From the NCBI GenBank assembly GCA_958299035.1, contig CATQJL010000112.1:54541140-54605139 (forward strand): a stretch of DNA of 64,000 bases, in the 5' to 3' direction. Shown here piece by piece: positions 1 through 11,751 of this stretch. Under the pieces are notes generated by a model. It was not told where the DNA came from, searched no databases, and was given only the letters and a program-made list of their open reading frames with translations. The translations under genes and the position numbers were made by a program. How positions within the stretch are numbered: position 1 is the stretch's first letter; every line of letters starts with the position of its first letter. The DNA comes from Cylicocyclus nassatus (Eukaryota > Nematoda > Chromadorea > Rhabditida > Strongylidae).

Positions 1-1010
1 TTGCGGAGTTGACAACTACTGTGCGTAAAAAAACGCCATAAAGCGCGATTCCCAGCTTTTGGGCAATGTGGCAATTTTTCACGCGCAAGCATTGTGGGCA
101 CCGCATCAACGCTGCTTTTTAGCAGCCAATTTTACTGAAAAGTGGAATGCAGGAGTTGGAGCCCATATTTCAATTCAATGTTGGTTCTAAGGCAATTTTT
201 TAATAGATTTCACGACACTAAGTGTCTCTGCCGTGTTGACATCGACTAAAAATACCTTAAGCGGAGTTTTGCATTTTGCACGATGTGGCATTTTTTTCAC
301 GCACAATTATTGTAGATACCGCATCGATTGCAATTGACCCTCAAATCTATTAGACAGTACTTCTCACTGACAGTCCAAAGCGTTGTAATTCGATGGATTT
401 GACGATCTAGTATGCCTGCGGTGTTGACAGCAATAATGCGTAAAAAATGCGGATGTGTGAGGTCCGCGACACGTAGGTATTTTCTTCACGCACAATTGTT
501 GTGAACACCGCATGGGTGCTAAAGTGTTCAAGAGCCCATACTTTGTTATCATTGGCAGTTCGAAGGCGATACAATTTGATGGATATAACGGTTAATAGCG
601 GTGTTAATAACAAATGGGCCTAAAAATGCCGCCAAGGAGCATTTTTATGTTTCGCGCCCTGTTGTCATTTTTTTCACGCGCAGATGTTGCGGACACCGCA
701 TTTGACGCTCAGGGCTCGGCACGAGGTGGCTTACAAGCAAGGTGGATATCGTTTTTGGGACGAAAAGCAAAGGGGGTTTCGTTTTTGTGACCGAAGAGAC
801 ACGGAAAATTGGCGACGGTGACCTTTTTTTTTTTAGTCGACGTTTCGTTTTTTGGGGGAATTGGGGAATTTTTCAGGTTTTTAGAGGAAATTTGGTTGAG
901 GGTCAAAGGGGACTTCGTTTTTTCCATTTTCATCTAGCCACCTCGTGCCGAGCCCTGTTGACGCTGCATTAATTAACCGTCAAATCTACTAAACGTGCAT
1001 TTGTCAATCT
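1..1010. repeat. Diverged ~190-bp tandem repeat, about four copies, open at the window edge
   Basis: Units begin near 1 (partial), 230, 415 and 601 and share the words GGTGTTGACA, a TGCGTAAAAAATGC-like stretch, TTTTTTCACGCRCAA followed by TTGTGGACACCGCAT, and CAAATCTATTA. Copies differ by substitutions and small indels, so this is an old satellite-like array. The last copy is split by the hAT MITE at 710-957. The array continues left of the window. Confidence 0.7.
710..957. mobile_element. hAT-like MITE, CAGGGCTCGGCAC family
   Basis: 248 bp with inverted ends CAGGGCTCGGCACGAGGTGG, flanked by perfect 8-bp duplications TTGACGCT (702-709, 958-965). Inside are the family hallmarks CGTTTTTGGGACGAAAAGCA near the left end and GGGGACTTCGTTTT near the right. 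No coding capacity. Related copies lie at 10330, 29318, 32942 and 38127. Confidence 0.88.
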
Positions 1011-2030
1011 AACACTTGTACTTGCAACGAATTCAACGAAATTTCATTGCCTCTAATTGCATTGATTTTGTTTTACATATTAGAAAAGATGATTTAGTAA
1101 TAGTACAAGGGCGCAAATTGTTTTACATGTACTGAAACGAGCGCTGAACATTTTGACTTCAGAAAACTTCAGAATGAGATTAAGAAGGGATTCGAGTACT
1201 CAGTAACATCTTAAATGCATCTAAAATTGTGCCCTATGGGGTAAGGGGGGGGGGGGGTGTAAATGATCGATGAAGTCTGGATTCCTCGTAAGTACCCACG
1301 TACTGCTTTGAGGAACAACAGATTGGGCACTTCGAGGCGACAGTGGGGATGTTTTTCCGAAACACGCGAGAAAACGACGACGAACGAAAGTGATTAGAAA
1401 GAAAGCGAACAAAAAAGACAATGGTTCCAGGCGCAGAAGGGTACTTCAGGAACATTCGAAATCTTAATGGCTCGTTTTTTCACTTTAATAACCGCAAGTC
1501 AAACAGCAAAGCAAGTGAAGAAGTCAGAACCACATTCGAGACTTTTTGGCAATTTGAAATATGGTTTTCAAGTGATTTTGGAAAAAATGTCGTCGAATTA
1601 TTTGTAAGCGCATACTGCACACCATGCGCGCTACTCAACGAATTGCAAGTTTGAAAAAGGCTCATTTCCAATGATTTCTCCTTGTTTCTTGTTTCTCTTG
1701 ACTTACCGGAAATGTGTTAGCTAGTAGCACGCTTTTCCACAGTTCGCTTACCTTAGAAAAGTTTAACGAGGAGTTACTAGTAAGGGTGTCGTCGATTGCC
1801 GCGCATAGTGTGCAGACTCACATATCGAGTTATAAAGACTCGAGGATACAGTTAGACTGGCGGAAATTTGTCAGACCACTACGATTTACTAGCATTCTAA
1901 ACGCAAAAATTCCTTCAAAAGAATGGCAAAACATTATTTCTAAGCCTTCAGACTTCCACACCCAAACTGAAGAACGCCCGAAAATTTTCAAAAAATTTCC
2001 AAATTTTTTCAGCTTTTATTTTCAAGGCTA
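966..2030. other. No recognised gene; homopolymer only
   Basis: AT-rich DNA with a run of 13 G at 1245-1257. Short open frames on both strands (for example at 1421-1654 and 1714-2076) show no splice context or recognisable product. I see nothing else. Confidence 0.5.
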
Positions 2031-2032
2031 TA

Positions 2033-5000
2033 CAGGGTGTCCCAAAAAGATGTGCACACTGTTTGATTTTGAATAACTCTCTTATGAGGTCTTTCGAGAA
2101 GCGGTAAGCGCCATTTGTAGAGCTGGCTTCAACTTAGACTGGGTGCGTGGCGTTAGGTACCCAGTCGAGGTGTGGGCGTTAGGTACCCAGCCATCAGTGG
2201 TAAGCACTAAGCCACGCCCCTTGGTCACTTTAACAGCGGGTACCTAACGATACACTAAATCCTAGCTGCTAGAACAGCTTACGTAGCTCGCTAAAGTGCT
2301 GGCGCTTGCAACCCAAAGAAAAAAGATAGTAGGAGGAAATTTAAAAAATGCGCGAATGAAGCAAGTTTGTAGACAACGCTTTTCCGTTGCTTCTTTTTAT
2401 TTATCAATTTTGAAAACCCAGAAATTCGGTGATGAAAGTTGTAAACTGAAAAAAAATTCTGTGATTCTAAAAACAGAGTAAACTTTTAAGAGCACTTCAC
2501 ATAGTTTTGCAAAAAAAATAAATTTGATCTTACCGATAATGTCAGCTGGACTTTCAAAAAAGGAAACTTTGTAGAATTCCAATAAATCAGGTTATGATTT
2601 TGACGAAGCAAAGCGCACTTTCAAAGATGACTTGCACTTGCAAATAAGTTGCATGGAATATTCCTTTCACATATCGTCGTCGGCCTCGTTTTGAGGTGTG
2701 AAGTTAAGAATCGTAACCCATTAGCGTCAATATTGCCGGAGGGCGTGCAGGAGTTCCCAGCACCTTTCCTCGCACCAACTTCGCACCAGCATTCGCACCC
2801 AGGAGGATTCTAGCACCTTCGCACCTCAGAGGTCATTCTCCGCCCATTGCTCCACCCATTTACTGGTCTCATTGTGAGGTGAGCCAGCAGCGAGAACATA
2901 GATTTACTTATTAGGTAATATGAGAAAACAGATGAACGAAAAACATAGTTATCATCCCTCAGGTGAGGAGGCCTGGAAAGAAAACTTCTGCTGCGCCAAC
3001 CTTTCAAAAATGACCATGAACATTATCCTCAGAAGAGAAAATTTGCACAGTTTTTTGAGTAGAAAACCCGCCCATTCGAAATATCAGAGGATCTAGTTCT
3101 TCAGTTGTATCTTACTGGTCATCTGATTGAACTAATTTAGCACCAAGAATTTTTGATAAATGGGTGACCAGAAGTGGCCAAGAACCCGATTACCTTCTCA
3201 AAATTAGAAGAACCTATTTTGAAAGGAGCATATCAAAGTTTCCGGATAATCAACTCAACGTTTTCTGTAATAGCTAAGATATTTGAAAACATACACTTTC
3301 CTGCTTCCGTCTGCCATATATTCCAACTCAACTACACACTAACGATCAATAAGATCCAAATTATCAGAAATTTTCGAGTGTAGTATTCCCTATAATCCAT
3401 GTACTAGAATAACAAACTTCGTCGCATGATCAAGAGTTGGCTAAGAGTTCCAAATATGACACTAAATTTGAAAAATATGGTATTCGTATATTCTTAAATG
3501 AATTTTAGAGCGTGCGTGAGTTTGCTTTCGCTTCTTTATCTGTAGCTGGAAGACTCATAACTTCTGCTTGATTTATATTAATGATTTATATTTTTACTTT
3601 GTTCTAATATGATATCTTCACAAGCTCACTCAAACGCGAGTACTTACAAGTGTTCAAGAAAGCGTCATTTTATCCGAAAACATGACTAAAACATGACTCG
3701 AAATGCTGAAATTTAGCTGCAGTTATTTACGGATTCTGTATGCTCATAGAAACATAGAATTTTTTGTTTGTTTCTTGATTTCAGTTCGATTATTATCATA
3801 TACAATGAAGCATGTCTTAGCGTCCGTGTACACAATATAGAATGAGGGCGCCTAGAGGGAGGAGTGATGGGCGGAGCCGCCCTCTGACCCGAGAAGGTGT
3901 GATGTCCTCCAAGGGATTTCTGGAGGTGCCAAGTACCCCTGCGAGAAAAAGCGGATTGGCTTTGGGAACTCCTGCCACGCCGCCAATATTGCCACACGAT
4001 TGTGAACTACGAAAACTGAACTTGTTGTAGATTACCGCTATTATTCGGTCATTGCTGAGTCCAACAGATCTGTGGGAAATTACATTGATAAGCACATCTT
4101 TCCATCTCGGGAGATTCCACATCCCGTATGAAAATTTCATTGAGCTACTGTGTTTTATCATGCCTGTGTTTTCTGTAGTTTTTTGGAGGACTTTCATATC
4201 GCAGTGTTTCATAGTCATTCTCTTTTCTAGCAGCTAAGATAGATCAATTTATCCAACCAAAGCTATGAATTTTTTTGTAACTCACTAAGAAGCGAAAGAT
4301 TTCGTCAACCTATTTCATTCTATTGGTCACTCATCCGAAGTTGGCATAGCTCTATAATGTAAAATTTTTATTGATTGAGATAGAGCTAGTGGCCTTTCCA
4401 TTAATTAATGGGTAGTCGCATAGTCCTCCTCAAAGTTCCTATTCCTGATGACAAATTCTCGTCGAAGCTCTTCTTCCAATCGGTTCCACTTCTCATTGTC
4501 AAAAATACAGTTGGAGCAGTTTTTTGAATTTTGGTTCATTGGAGTTCTACAGAGTTTACTTTTTTGATTTCCGCTGACTATCGGTTAGATTAGCTTACAA
4601 AAGCTTTACCCTGTTTTAACTTTCATCACCGAATGGGATTTCAAAATTGATTGAAAGGAAGCAATGGAAAAAGGTTGCCTACAAACTTGCTTCATTCGCG
4701 CATTTTTTGAATTTCCTCCTACTATCTTCTATCTGTGGGTTGCAAGTGCCAGCACTTTAGCGAGCTACGTAAGCTGTTCTAGCAGCTAGGATTTGGCGTA
4801 TCGTTAGGTACCCGCTGTTAAAACAACCAAGGGGCGTGGCTTAGTATTTACCACTGATGGGTGGGTACCTAACGCCCACACCTTGGCAGGGTACCTAACG
4901 CCCGCCCCCCACTTAGACTTGCAGTATAGAGAGAATCACCGAACGCTCTTCGTTACTGTAGGAATACGGTAGAAACTTGGAACATATGGTGTCACTGTGG

Positions 5001-5480
5001 AAAAGGTGCCATTTCACAAATTTTCAAAAAGATGTGAAAACTTGTGTAATAGGGTTTTTAGGGACGCTGACTTCAATACTCAACTATTCTCAAGATTGCG
5101 AAACTTTCTAAACGGTGTAACCTCACTTTTCAGGAACATTGAGAAAATGGCCGCTACTGCTTACCTCGCATGACTCTTCAGTGAAACACAAAATAGGTTG
5201 GGAACTTTACAGTTAGAATCAGCAACTCTAATTGGCCTAGTGTAAAAGTTTTCAGGCTGTTTTGATTTCTTCTGAGGCAAAATATGGCCTTTCCTAACCA
5301 AAACCCTCTTTCAAGTTTCTACCGTAATCCTACAGTAACGAAGAGTGATCGGTGACTCTCTCCATACTGCAAATCTAAGTTGAAGCCAGCCTTACAAAAT
5401 GGCGCTTACCGCTTCTTGAAAGACCTCGTAATAAGAGAGTTATTCAAAATCAAACAGTGTGCACATCTTCTTGGGACACC
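2033..5480. mobile_element. Tc1/mariner-like MITE split by a later insertion
   Basis: Ends CAGGGTGTCCCAAAAAGATG and the inverted match CATCTTCTTGGGACACC, each next to TA (2031-2032, 5481-5482). Removing the 2140-4910 insertion and its duplication leaves about 669 bp, close to the intact relative at 62667-63348 (682 bp). The right part has its own inverted halves (4919-4980 against 5310-5385, sharing GAGAGAATCACCG and the TACCGTAATCCTACAGTAACG-like stretch), so the original element was a long hairpin. TA duplications and GGGTGTCCC ends fit the Tc1/mariner group; no transposase present. Confidence 0.8.
2140..4910. mobile_element. 2.77 kb hAT-like element with long inverted arms, nested in the MITE above
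   Basis: Flanked by perfect 8-bp duplications ACTTAGAC (2132-2139, 4911-4918). Ends carry GGCGTTAGGTACCC facing GGGTACCTAACGCC, with a second subterminal copy of the same word on each side. Inverted arms of about 300 bp (2140-2440 against 4610-4910) are followed by a second inner inverted pair (about 2730-2860 against 3850-3990). Plus- and minus-strand frames inside (up to 133 codons at 3817-4218) overlap the inverted segments and show no transposase motif, so I treat the element as non-autonomous. Confidence 0.75.
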
Positions 5481-5482
5481 TA

Positions 5483-7416
5483 GAGACACCAAATGTCCGA
5501 TATGGGATATATTTGTAAAAGTAATTCTAGAAAAATTATAGAAGAGAAAAAGCACAACGTTTAACAGGCGACAAATTCAAAAAAATAAACTTTGTAAATT
5601 AGTGTTACGGCTTCGACCATGCCATTAGGTAGACTTTATCATCCCCATGGATGATGCAAATTTAAAACTTTTAGAAAGCTTGTAGAGTTTCTAAAATTTG
5701 AAAAGGAAATAAAGGCAGTTATTCGTCAACTCTTAATATCTTATGACGATCATAGATGAAATTTATGAAGAAAATCAAAGAAAATAGGAGAAAAAAGTTT
5801 AAAAAAATGCAAAGACGGCGATTCGGAGTTTAACCCTTGTTGAACCCTTCGGTATAGAAAACTTGCAACGGAGCTCAATTTCCCAAAGCTCAAAAAGTGA
5901 AACCCGAGAGAGAGCAAGTCCAAGGCTTACAAAGACAGTAAGAGTTTCAAATTTCCTATTGCATGACATAAAATGAGGAAGAAAACTCCGAAGATTTTAT
6001 ACAGTGAAAAAATGCAAAAAAAATCCCACGTTTCCCCAAAAAAAGTGCTCGATGAGAAGCAATGCAAACGGGAACTCATGCACGCATTGCCTTAATACCC
6101 AACCCAAGTGATGAATGAAAAGCGCTTAACTCGTCTCTTGAGGATCTGCTTGTTGCCATAAGGACGAGTTGTCGCGTTGTGAGGCGCATCGTCAAAAGGA
6201 TATTGAATCAAAAACGGAATGAAAAGCGCGGAAAACGTTTTGAAAATTGCTGTTTTTATTCACGTGACAGCGAGCGCAAAAGTGCAAAAGTGCCGTCGAC
6301 GACGAGAGTGAGTGGTGGCGCTGCCGCAGCGGCGGTGAAGGCTCCGTTCAACTGGAAACGGGGCAAAATCATAATAGACCATTTCGGCAAAAAGACAGGA
6401 AGGGGGAGAAGAGGGGGGGGGGGCGAAGGAGACGACGTCGTCAATTATGTTGTCGTCCACATCGTTCGAGGGTTCAGAAGACTCACCACCCCGGCTCCAC
6501 TCCACTCAGCCACCCCCAGCACAGCCGGAAGATCGATATCCCCTCGCTCGTGCAGCCCCGTATGGGGATCCCCCCCCCTACAATAAAGTGCTGAATTTTT
6601 CTGTTTATCGTCTATTTTATTTATTTACACATAAATGGATCTATTCCCACAAAGTCCCAAAAGTTACGAGCTGAGCTCACCTCTTGAGCTGAGCTCGCCT
6701 CTTTCAAAATTCAACGATGTGCCTTTTGCTCCTCCTCGGCTTGCATGGATGAATAACTCGCTGTACATCGTTCTGAAATTTTCATTAGTTTTCCCACTTT
6801 CGACGCTGAAAAATTGCACATTCGTTATGCTTCCTCAACTTCTTGGCAATTTCCTGAAAAGTATAGCTTTTCGTGTTAAAACATTTCATTCTAAAACAGA
6901 ATCGTAAAACCAGTTTTTCACTAAAATTGTAGCTATAACCAAGTGCACTAAAAATCAGAAGAAAAATGAAAAAACATCTAAATTTAAATAGCAACGAAAA
7001 ATTTCAAATTTGAAGACCAGAAATCTTTCCATTTTTCAGTATAGACTATTTTCCTTGCACATTGAATTCGATTAATTCTCTAGCAAAAAGAATTTACGAT
7101 ATAATATGAATCCTCCAATCCTAATTTTTTTCCCGAAAATCACTGTTATTAAAAAGAAGTCATGGTCTAAACTAGACTTACGTAGTAGGAAAATTGTGGT
7201 GCATAAAAATCAAGAATAGTTGGAAAACACTTCATCTAAAAAATCTTGACGTCAAAACTCGATGCTAGAAATTTTCCAATTTTTGATACTGTTGCGTTTA
7301 TTGTTTTTCTTGCATTGTGATTTCAAAACGTGCAATTGTAAAGCTGAATCTGAAAATCAAAAAATTATTAAACTCCATTTCGTTTCAACCCTTAGATGGC
7401 ATGAAAGAATTTATAG
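5483..7416. other. Mostly empty AT-rich DNA
   Basis: Apart from the GC-rich island at 6280-6590, which is listed separately, I see no gene, repeat or element ends here. Some direct duplication is visible near 6671-6700 (GAGCTGAGCTC repeated). Confidence 0.4.
6280..6590 (+). CDS. Possible GC-rich coding region, frame uncertain
   Basis: A GC-rich island in AT-rich DNA. Two overlapping plus-strand frames are open: one reads through an Ala-rich stretch (GGAAAAAVKAPFNWKRGKII), the other is Pro-rich and contains PYGDPPPYNKVLNF, a PPxY-like tail as in membrane-protein C-termini that bind WW domains. GTGAGT at 6308 could be a donor after an exon with CGAGCGCAAAAG. A G run near 6413-6421 and a C run near 6570-6578 make the frame unreliable. 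I cannot assign a product. Confidence 0.22.
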
Positions 7417-7418
7417 TA

Positions 7419-7625
7419 CCCTAATTTCACGCGTATAAGACGCGGTGGATTTTTTTCCAAAATCGACCAGCCCAGACAAGCCAAAGGACTTCAGACCCTA
7501 TAACGTGCTGTATATTGCTTGAGAGAATCGTGCGATGTAAAGATTTCTTTCCGGAATACAGTGAAACGGCTGAGCGGCTCGCTTGAAAATACGAAAAAGT
7601 GCGCCTTATACGCGTGAAATTAGGG
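7419..7625. mobile_element. Tc1/mariner- or pogo-like MITE with TA duplication
   Basis: 207 bp with inverted ends CCCTAATTTCACGCGTATAA and their complement, flanked by TA on both sides (7417-7418, 7626-7627). It is homologous across its length to 57502-57704 (shared TATAACGTGCTGTATATTGC). TA target and CG-rich ends fit the IS630/Tc1/mariner group; the subgroup is a guess. No coding capacity. Confidence 0.8.
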
Positions 7626-7814
7626 TAGTAAGGATGAAAAGTCTATAAATTTGACAATTTTAATCAAATATAAATTGACAATACAGTTTACAGAGTAATA
7701 CAATCTCTTATTCCGAGCTTTTCCCGAAAACTTACTGCCATTTCAACAAAAAAATACTCCCCAAAGAAAACGATCAGCTCTCTTTTGTCTGTTCTAAAAA
7801 AACTGCTCCAGTAA

Positions 7815-7910
7815 TCTATATATATAAAACTCAAACACTGTACCTTTGTTTGTTAGGATGTTTGTGGCTTATAGACTCCTTTCTATGTGAACTGAAAAGG
7901 CTGAATTTTG
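7815..7910 (+). mobile_element. Possible Helitron 5' end fragment
   Basis: TCTATATATATAAAACTC preceded by A is a classic Helitron start, followed by a moderately AT-rich stretch. I found no matching CTRR end with hairpin downstream, so it is a truncated remnant at most. Confidence 0.35.
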
Positions 7911-7981
7911 TTCCCCTATAAATAAACACGGCGCAGAAGATAGGCTACTTTTCGCGACTTTTCGCTAAATCTTTCTATCGA

Positions 7982-7987
7982 TTTATT
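7982..7987 (-). terminator. Poly(A) signal AATAAA for the gene ending at 8024
   Basis: AATAAA on the minus strand, 37 bp past the TGA of the terminal exon, in an AT-rich 3' flank. The spacing is normal for nematode 3' UTRs. In an AT-rich genome the hexamer is common by chance, so it supports the exon call only moderately. Confidence 0.4.
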
Positions 7988-8023
7988 GATTTGTTTACTA
8001 ATATTTAATTGAAAGCATATCAA

Positions 8024-8164
8024 TCATTTCTCCAAGTTGAGTAGTAAGCGGCGGTAGAGATCATTTGCATCTTGCGGTGAGGAGGATGCGGCGTCACGAA
8101 GCGAGCCGGTCAAGGAGGACAAATTCACCACGGATACTAAACGTGTGCTGGAACTGACTTGAAG
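8024..8164 (-). CDS. Terminal exon of the same unrecognised gene
   Basis: 46 codons plus TGA: LQVSSSTRLVSVVNLSSLTG, then SLRDAASSSPQDANDLYRRL and a basic end (LLNLEK). Starts in phase 0 after CTTCAG. The Ser-rich, helical C-terminal peptide looks genuinely coding, and the stop is followed 37 bp later by AATAAA. No known domain recognised. Together with 8225-8286 this is the best candidate for a second host gene in the window. Confidence 0.42.
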   Translation of the reverse strand, partial: LQVSSSTRLVSVVNLSSLTGSLRDAASSSPQDANDLYRRLLLNLEK

Positions 8165-8224
8165 CTGAAGCAGGAGAGGAAGAGAAAATATGATCTGAAG
8201 GAAGTGGAGGAATGATAAGCAAAC

Positions 8225-8286
8225 ATCTTGAAGCAGACGGGCCTTTTGGCGTTCCCCGGTCCCGCCCGGGCCTCTTGGCAACGCAG
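8225..8286 (-). CDS. Penultimate exon of an unrecognised minus-strand gene
   Basis: Follows acceptor TTTTTGACTAG, enters in phase 1 (two bases complete a codon), and gives ALPRGPGGTGERQKARLLQD before a GTTTGC donor. GC-rich compared with its surroundings, as expected for coding sequence here. It joins in frame to the exon at 8024-8164 across a 60-nt intron that ends in a pyrimidine-rich CTTCAG. I do not recognise the protein. Upstream exons should lie at higher coordinates, but I could not find them in 8.3-10.3 kb. Confidence 0.4.
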
Positions 8287-8289
8287 CTA

Positions 8290-10329
8290 GTCAAAAATAA
8301 TCCAGAAAATTCCATTCCGAATTTTTTGAACTAAAATGAAAGACGGTAAGCACTCTGAACTCCTAATATGAAAGAAATCATATTCAGCAGGATTATGATA
8401 ACAATCAGCGACACAATGTGACAGCGTGGCTTAATATGGTGTTATTTTTTTATTCAGCCATTGAAATGAATCGATTTCTCTCTCTCTATCATGTTTAATA
8501 TTTTTACAGCTGCTTGTATAGGGACGATTTAGGAAATAGGCATGAGATCGATTAGACTTGCATATATTTCGAAAAAAATTAGTTATGTAAGGAAAACATG
8601 ACGTTTTCGTCCCTATATCGTCATTTTGTTCTTTAAAAGCTGCAAAACATTCTTAAATTCAAGGAATGGTCTTACTTAATGATCAAGAGTTTTCAACGAA
8701 GGCGTGAAGGGGGGGGGGGTTGAACGCCACATCAAGTGCGTTGCAAAGCCGATAATCTTTTGAAGACCCGAGGGTTGAAGATTATGTGTCTGACGTTGTC
8801 ATTCGCAACAAAAAGTGGAGAGAAACAAAAAGAAAGAAGGCTTAATGAATGTAAACATTTAATTTATGGTAGATTTTAGACTTTGTTCATTGATTTCTAT
8901 GAAATGAAGCTCTACAAAGCAAAGTATCAGCACTAGAGAAGGAGACATACTAATAATATTTCATTTGTTTTCTTTTTCAAGTAAATGATATTCTTGTACT
9001 TTAAAAAGAGAAGGTCGCATTTGCTTTACAATTTTTTCAAGGTGCATGCCTACAAAAAATTTGAAGGATTTGAAAACTAGGAGAGCGGGTCTATTTTACA
9101 AGCCCTATCCTATCCCCCCCCCCCCCCCATACCGGCCTTCAAGAAATTCTTGGAACGCCAGGAACGATATCATTTTCCATATTCTTTGCAAGAAAACCAC
9201 CAAGGGTTCCACTGGGATAGGTCCTTATATACAGAAACCCAAATCGGCGAATAATAGAATAATAAAGTTTCATATAACCCATATTGGATTTATATGGAAC
9301 TTTATCGAACCATAAAATGCCCGAAATCATCATCAAATATGCGAAATTTGATCCAACTTGATATTAGGTTAGCGGGAAATAACTTTTTGTGTTTGGGACC
9401 GGCAGATCTTGAAAAAAGTCGAATAGCTATTACTACTAAACTGCATCCGAAAGTGCGGTGTCAAGACATTGCTTTCACGTATGAATTGGAAAATAAAGCA
9501 TCACTGTGGAAAATTCTCGGTAAATTTCCACATTTTTTGAAACAGTCGTCAAAAAGTTCTCCCAACATTACCCATTCGATCGAGAAATGAGTGGAAGTTG
9601 GACATAACGGAATACAGCTTTGAGAGAATCAGATTTTAGTACTCCGCGGATAGGCTACTCTTTTCAGATGGCGGACATTTCAATCTCCACAAGTATTTAA
9701 ATCAGATTTCGAGGTTTGTCCCACATCACTATGTCTTAAGGAAAAAGCGATATTACCGACTTGAGTATAAAGTTCTTCGGGAATATCTTCCATCTTCGTA
9801 AAAAAAAACCATTCGTTCTTTCCAAATATTTACAATTTGGGCCATGTAATAAATTTATCGGACAGGAGCAAAAAACTCAAGTGGGTGCAGAAAATCTTCG
9901 TAGAGCCCAATTCTAAACCATATCTATTCAGACTGCAAGAAAGACTTTTTGAAAGTGAGATATTCCCTTTAAAATCGATGTCACAGTAAAAATTAGTATA
10001 GTTGAGTTCATTACGAACAACCCAAGGATGTCCATAAAAGAAACGCTAGAAAAATTATAAGGAGATTTACTGCTTTTTATAAAAATTTTTCAGTTCCAGC
10101 CTTTTTCTCTACCGAAAAATCTGAAGCTATGCTGAAAAACAAAGCTTTCTTTTCCAAGGAAAGGAAGAAACAGAAGTTGATATAAGACTATTAGTTTGGA
10201 AAAAAGTTATGCACCAAAATTTTTCGAAAATCCACAAGTTCCGCAAATTAAATGAGCCCGTACAAGATAAAAAGAGAAAATCATGCAGTTTCTGCTTGTG
10301 CTTAGAAAAATTTTTTTGTTAATATGTAG
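8290..10329. other. No recognised gene
   Basis: AT-rich sequence with a G run (8709-8719) and a C run (9114-9128). The missing upstream exons of the gene ending at 8024 may lie in here or beyond, but no exon with convincing splice sites is visible. Confidence 0.4.
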
Positions 10330-10537
10330 CAGGGCTCGGCACGAGGTGGCTAGTTCAGAATGCAAAAAACGAAGTCCCCTTTGACCCCCCCCCCCCAACA
10401 TAATTCCTAAAAAATCTCCAAAACGAAACGTCGACCATAAAAAAAAGTCTTTTTGTGATCCCAAAAACGGAACCTTCTTTGCTTTTTGTCTCAAAAACGA
10501 TATTCAGCTTGCTTACAAGCCACTGTACCGAGCCCTG
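10330..10537. mobile_element. hAT-like MITE, CAGGGCTCGGCAC family
   Basis: 208 bp with ends CAGGGCTCGGCACGAGGTGG and GCCACTGTACCGAGCCCTG, flanked by perfect 8-bp duplications ATATGTAG (10322-10329, 10538-10545). Internally it carries the family words in reverse order relative to 710-957 (AACGAAGTCCCCTTTGACC near the left), so it is inserted in the opposite orientation. It contains a run of 13 C at 10385-10397. Confidence 0.88.
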
Positions 10538-10754
10538 ATATGTAGCGGCGCTAAAAGTTGATAAACATATACTCTCAAGTTATGATATTTTTGATTCTCA
10601 ATTTTCAGAAATAGTGGAAAGTCTAGCAGCCTCTACTACTTTTACATTAAGTATAACCTACTCTTTTTTACTATTAGATGACTTTGTGCCAATTGGATCA
10701 ATCCATGAAAAGTTGTGATTCACAAATTTTTTTCCATTAAATTTTGTTTTATTA

Positions 10755-11698
10755 GGTTGTCCGGAAATTAATGCCCGTTTTGAGTTTCAACCGCAAAAAG
10801 TCATACACTTCTCACTTCTAAGTAGGTTGCAAAGTACCATTCGATAGAGCAAAGCAAGCTCTACAAGAAGGCCATTTTGCTTTTGCAACAGCTCTCATCC
10901 ACCTCGAGTTTTGAACCAAAAACTAAAAAGACTCAGCAGCCCGAAAAATCGAAAAAAATCGTAACTCAGTTCACAAAAATCCTACAAAAATTCTTACTTG
11001 CTCACGTAAACACTTCCCATATAAGACATCTATATACGCCTTTGCCGTATTTTTCCCTCTATTAAAAATCAAGAAAACGGAAATTTTCGTGCATTTGCCA
11101 AAGTGATGCTGTGCCGTCCCCAATAGGTAATTGTATACTACAAACCCGTAGAAGTACAAATGTAAATTCTCAGCCCTCTATAAGCTTTAGTTCTCGAGAA
11201 ATTTGGATTTTAGCTTTGACCACCTAACTAGGGAAAACTATATTCGGTATTTCTCAAGAACTAAAGCTTGTAGAAAGCTAAAAATTTAAGTCAGTACTTC
11301 TATAGAGGCTTGTGGTAAACAACTACCTATGTGGGGACGACACATCACCACTTTGGCAAATGCACAAAAATTTCCGTTTTCTTGGTTTCTAATAGAGGGA
11401 AAAATACGGCAAAGGCGTATATAGATGTCTTATATGGTAAGTGTTTACGTGAGCAAGTAAAATTTTTGTAGGATTTTTGTGAACTGAGTTACGATTTTTT
11501 TCGATTTTTCGGGCTGCTGAGTCTTTTTAGTTTTTGGTTCAAAACTCGAGGTGGATGAGAGCTGTTGCAAAAGCAAAATGGCCTTCTTGTAGAGCTTGCT
11601 TTGCTCTATCGAATGGTACTTTGCAACCTACTTAGAAGTGAGAAGTGTATGAGTTATTGCGGTTGAAATTCAAAACGGGCATTGATTTCCGGACAACC
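10755..11698. mobile_element. Mariner-like foldback element, ~450-bp arms
   Basis: Ends GGTTGTCCGGAAATTAATGC and its inverted match, each next to TA (10753-10754, 11699-11700). GGTTGTCCGGAAAT resembles the irritans-type mariner end. The arms are almost complete complements of one another to about 11200 and from about 11255, leaving a loop of about 55 bases around 11228. Transcribed, it would form a very long hairpin RNA. No transposase is encoded. Confidence 0.82.
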
Positions 11699-11751
11699 TA
11701 ATAGAATAGAATTTCCACTATGCGATAAAACGCTACATGGACTATATACAA

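Noticed and set aside
1..1010. Tandem repeats as a CRISPR array
   Set aside because: Unit length is about 190 bp, copies are diverged, and there is no short repeat with unique spacers; the organism is a eukaryote.
3817..4218. 133-codon minus-strand open frame as a possible transposase
   Set aside because: It overlaps an inner inverted repeat of the 2140-4910 element and shows no DDE or hAT-dimerisation motif.
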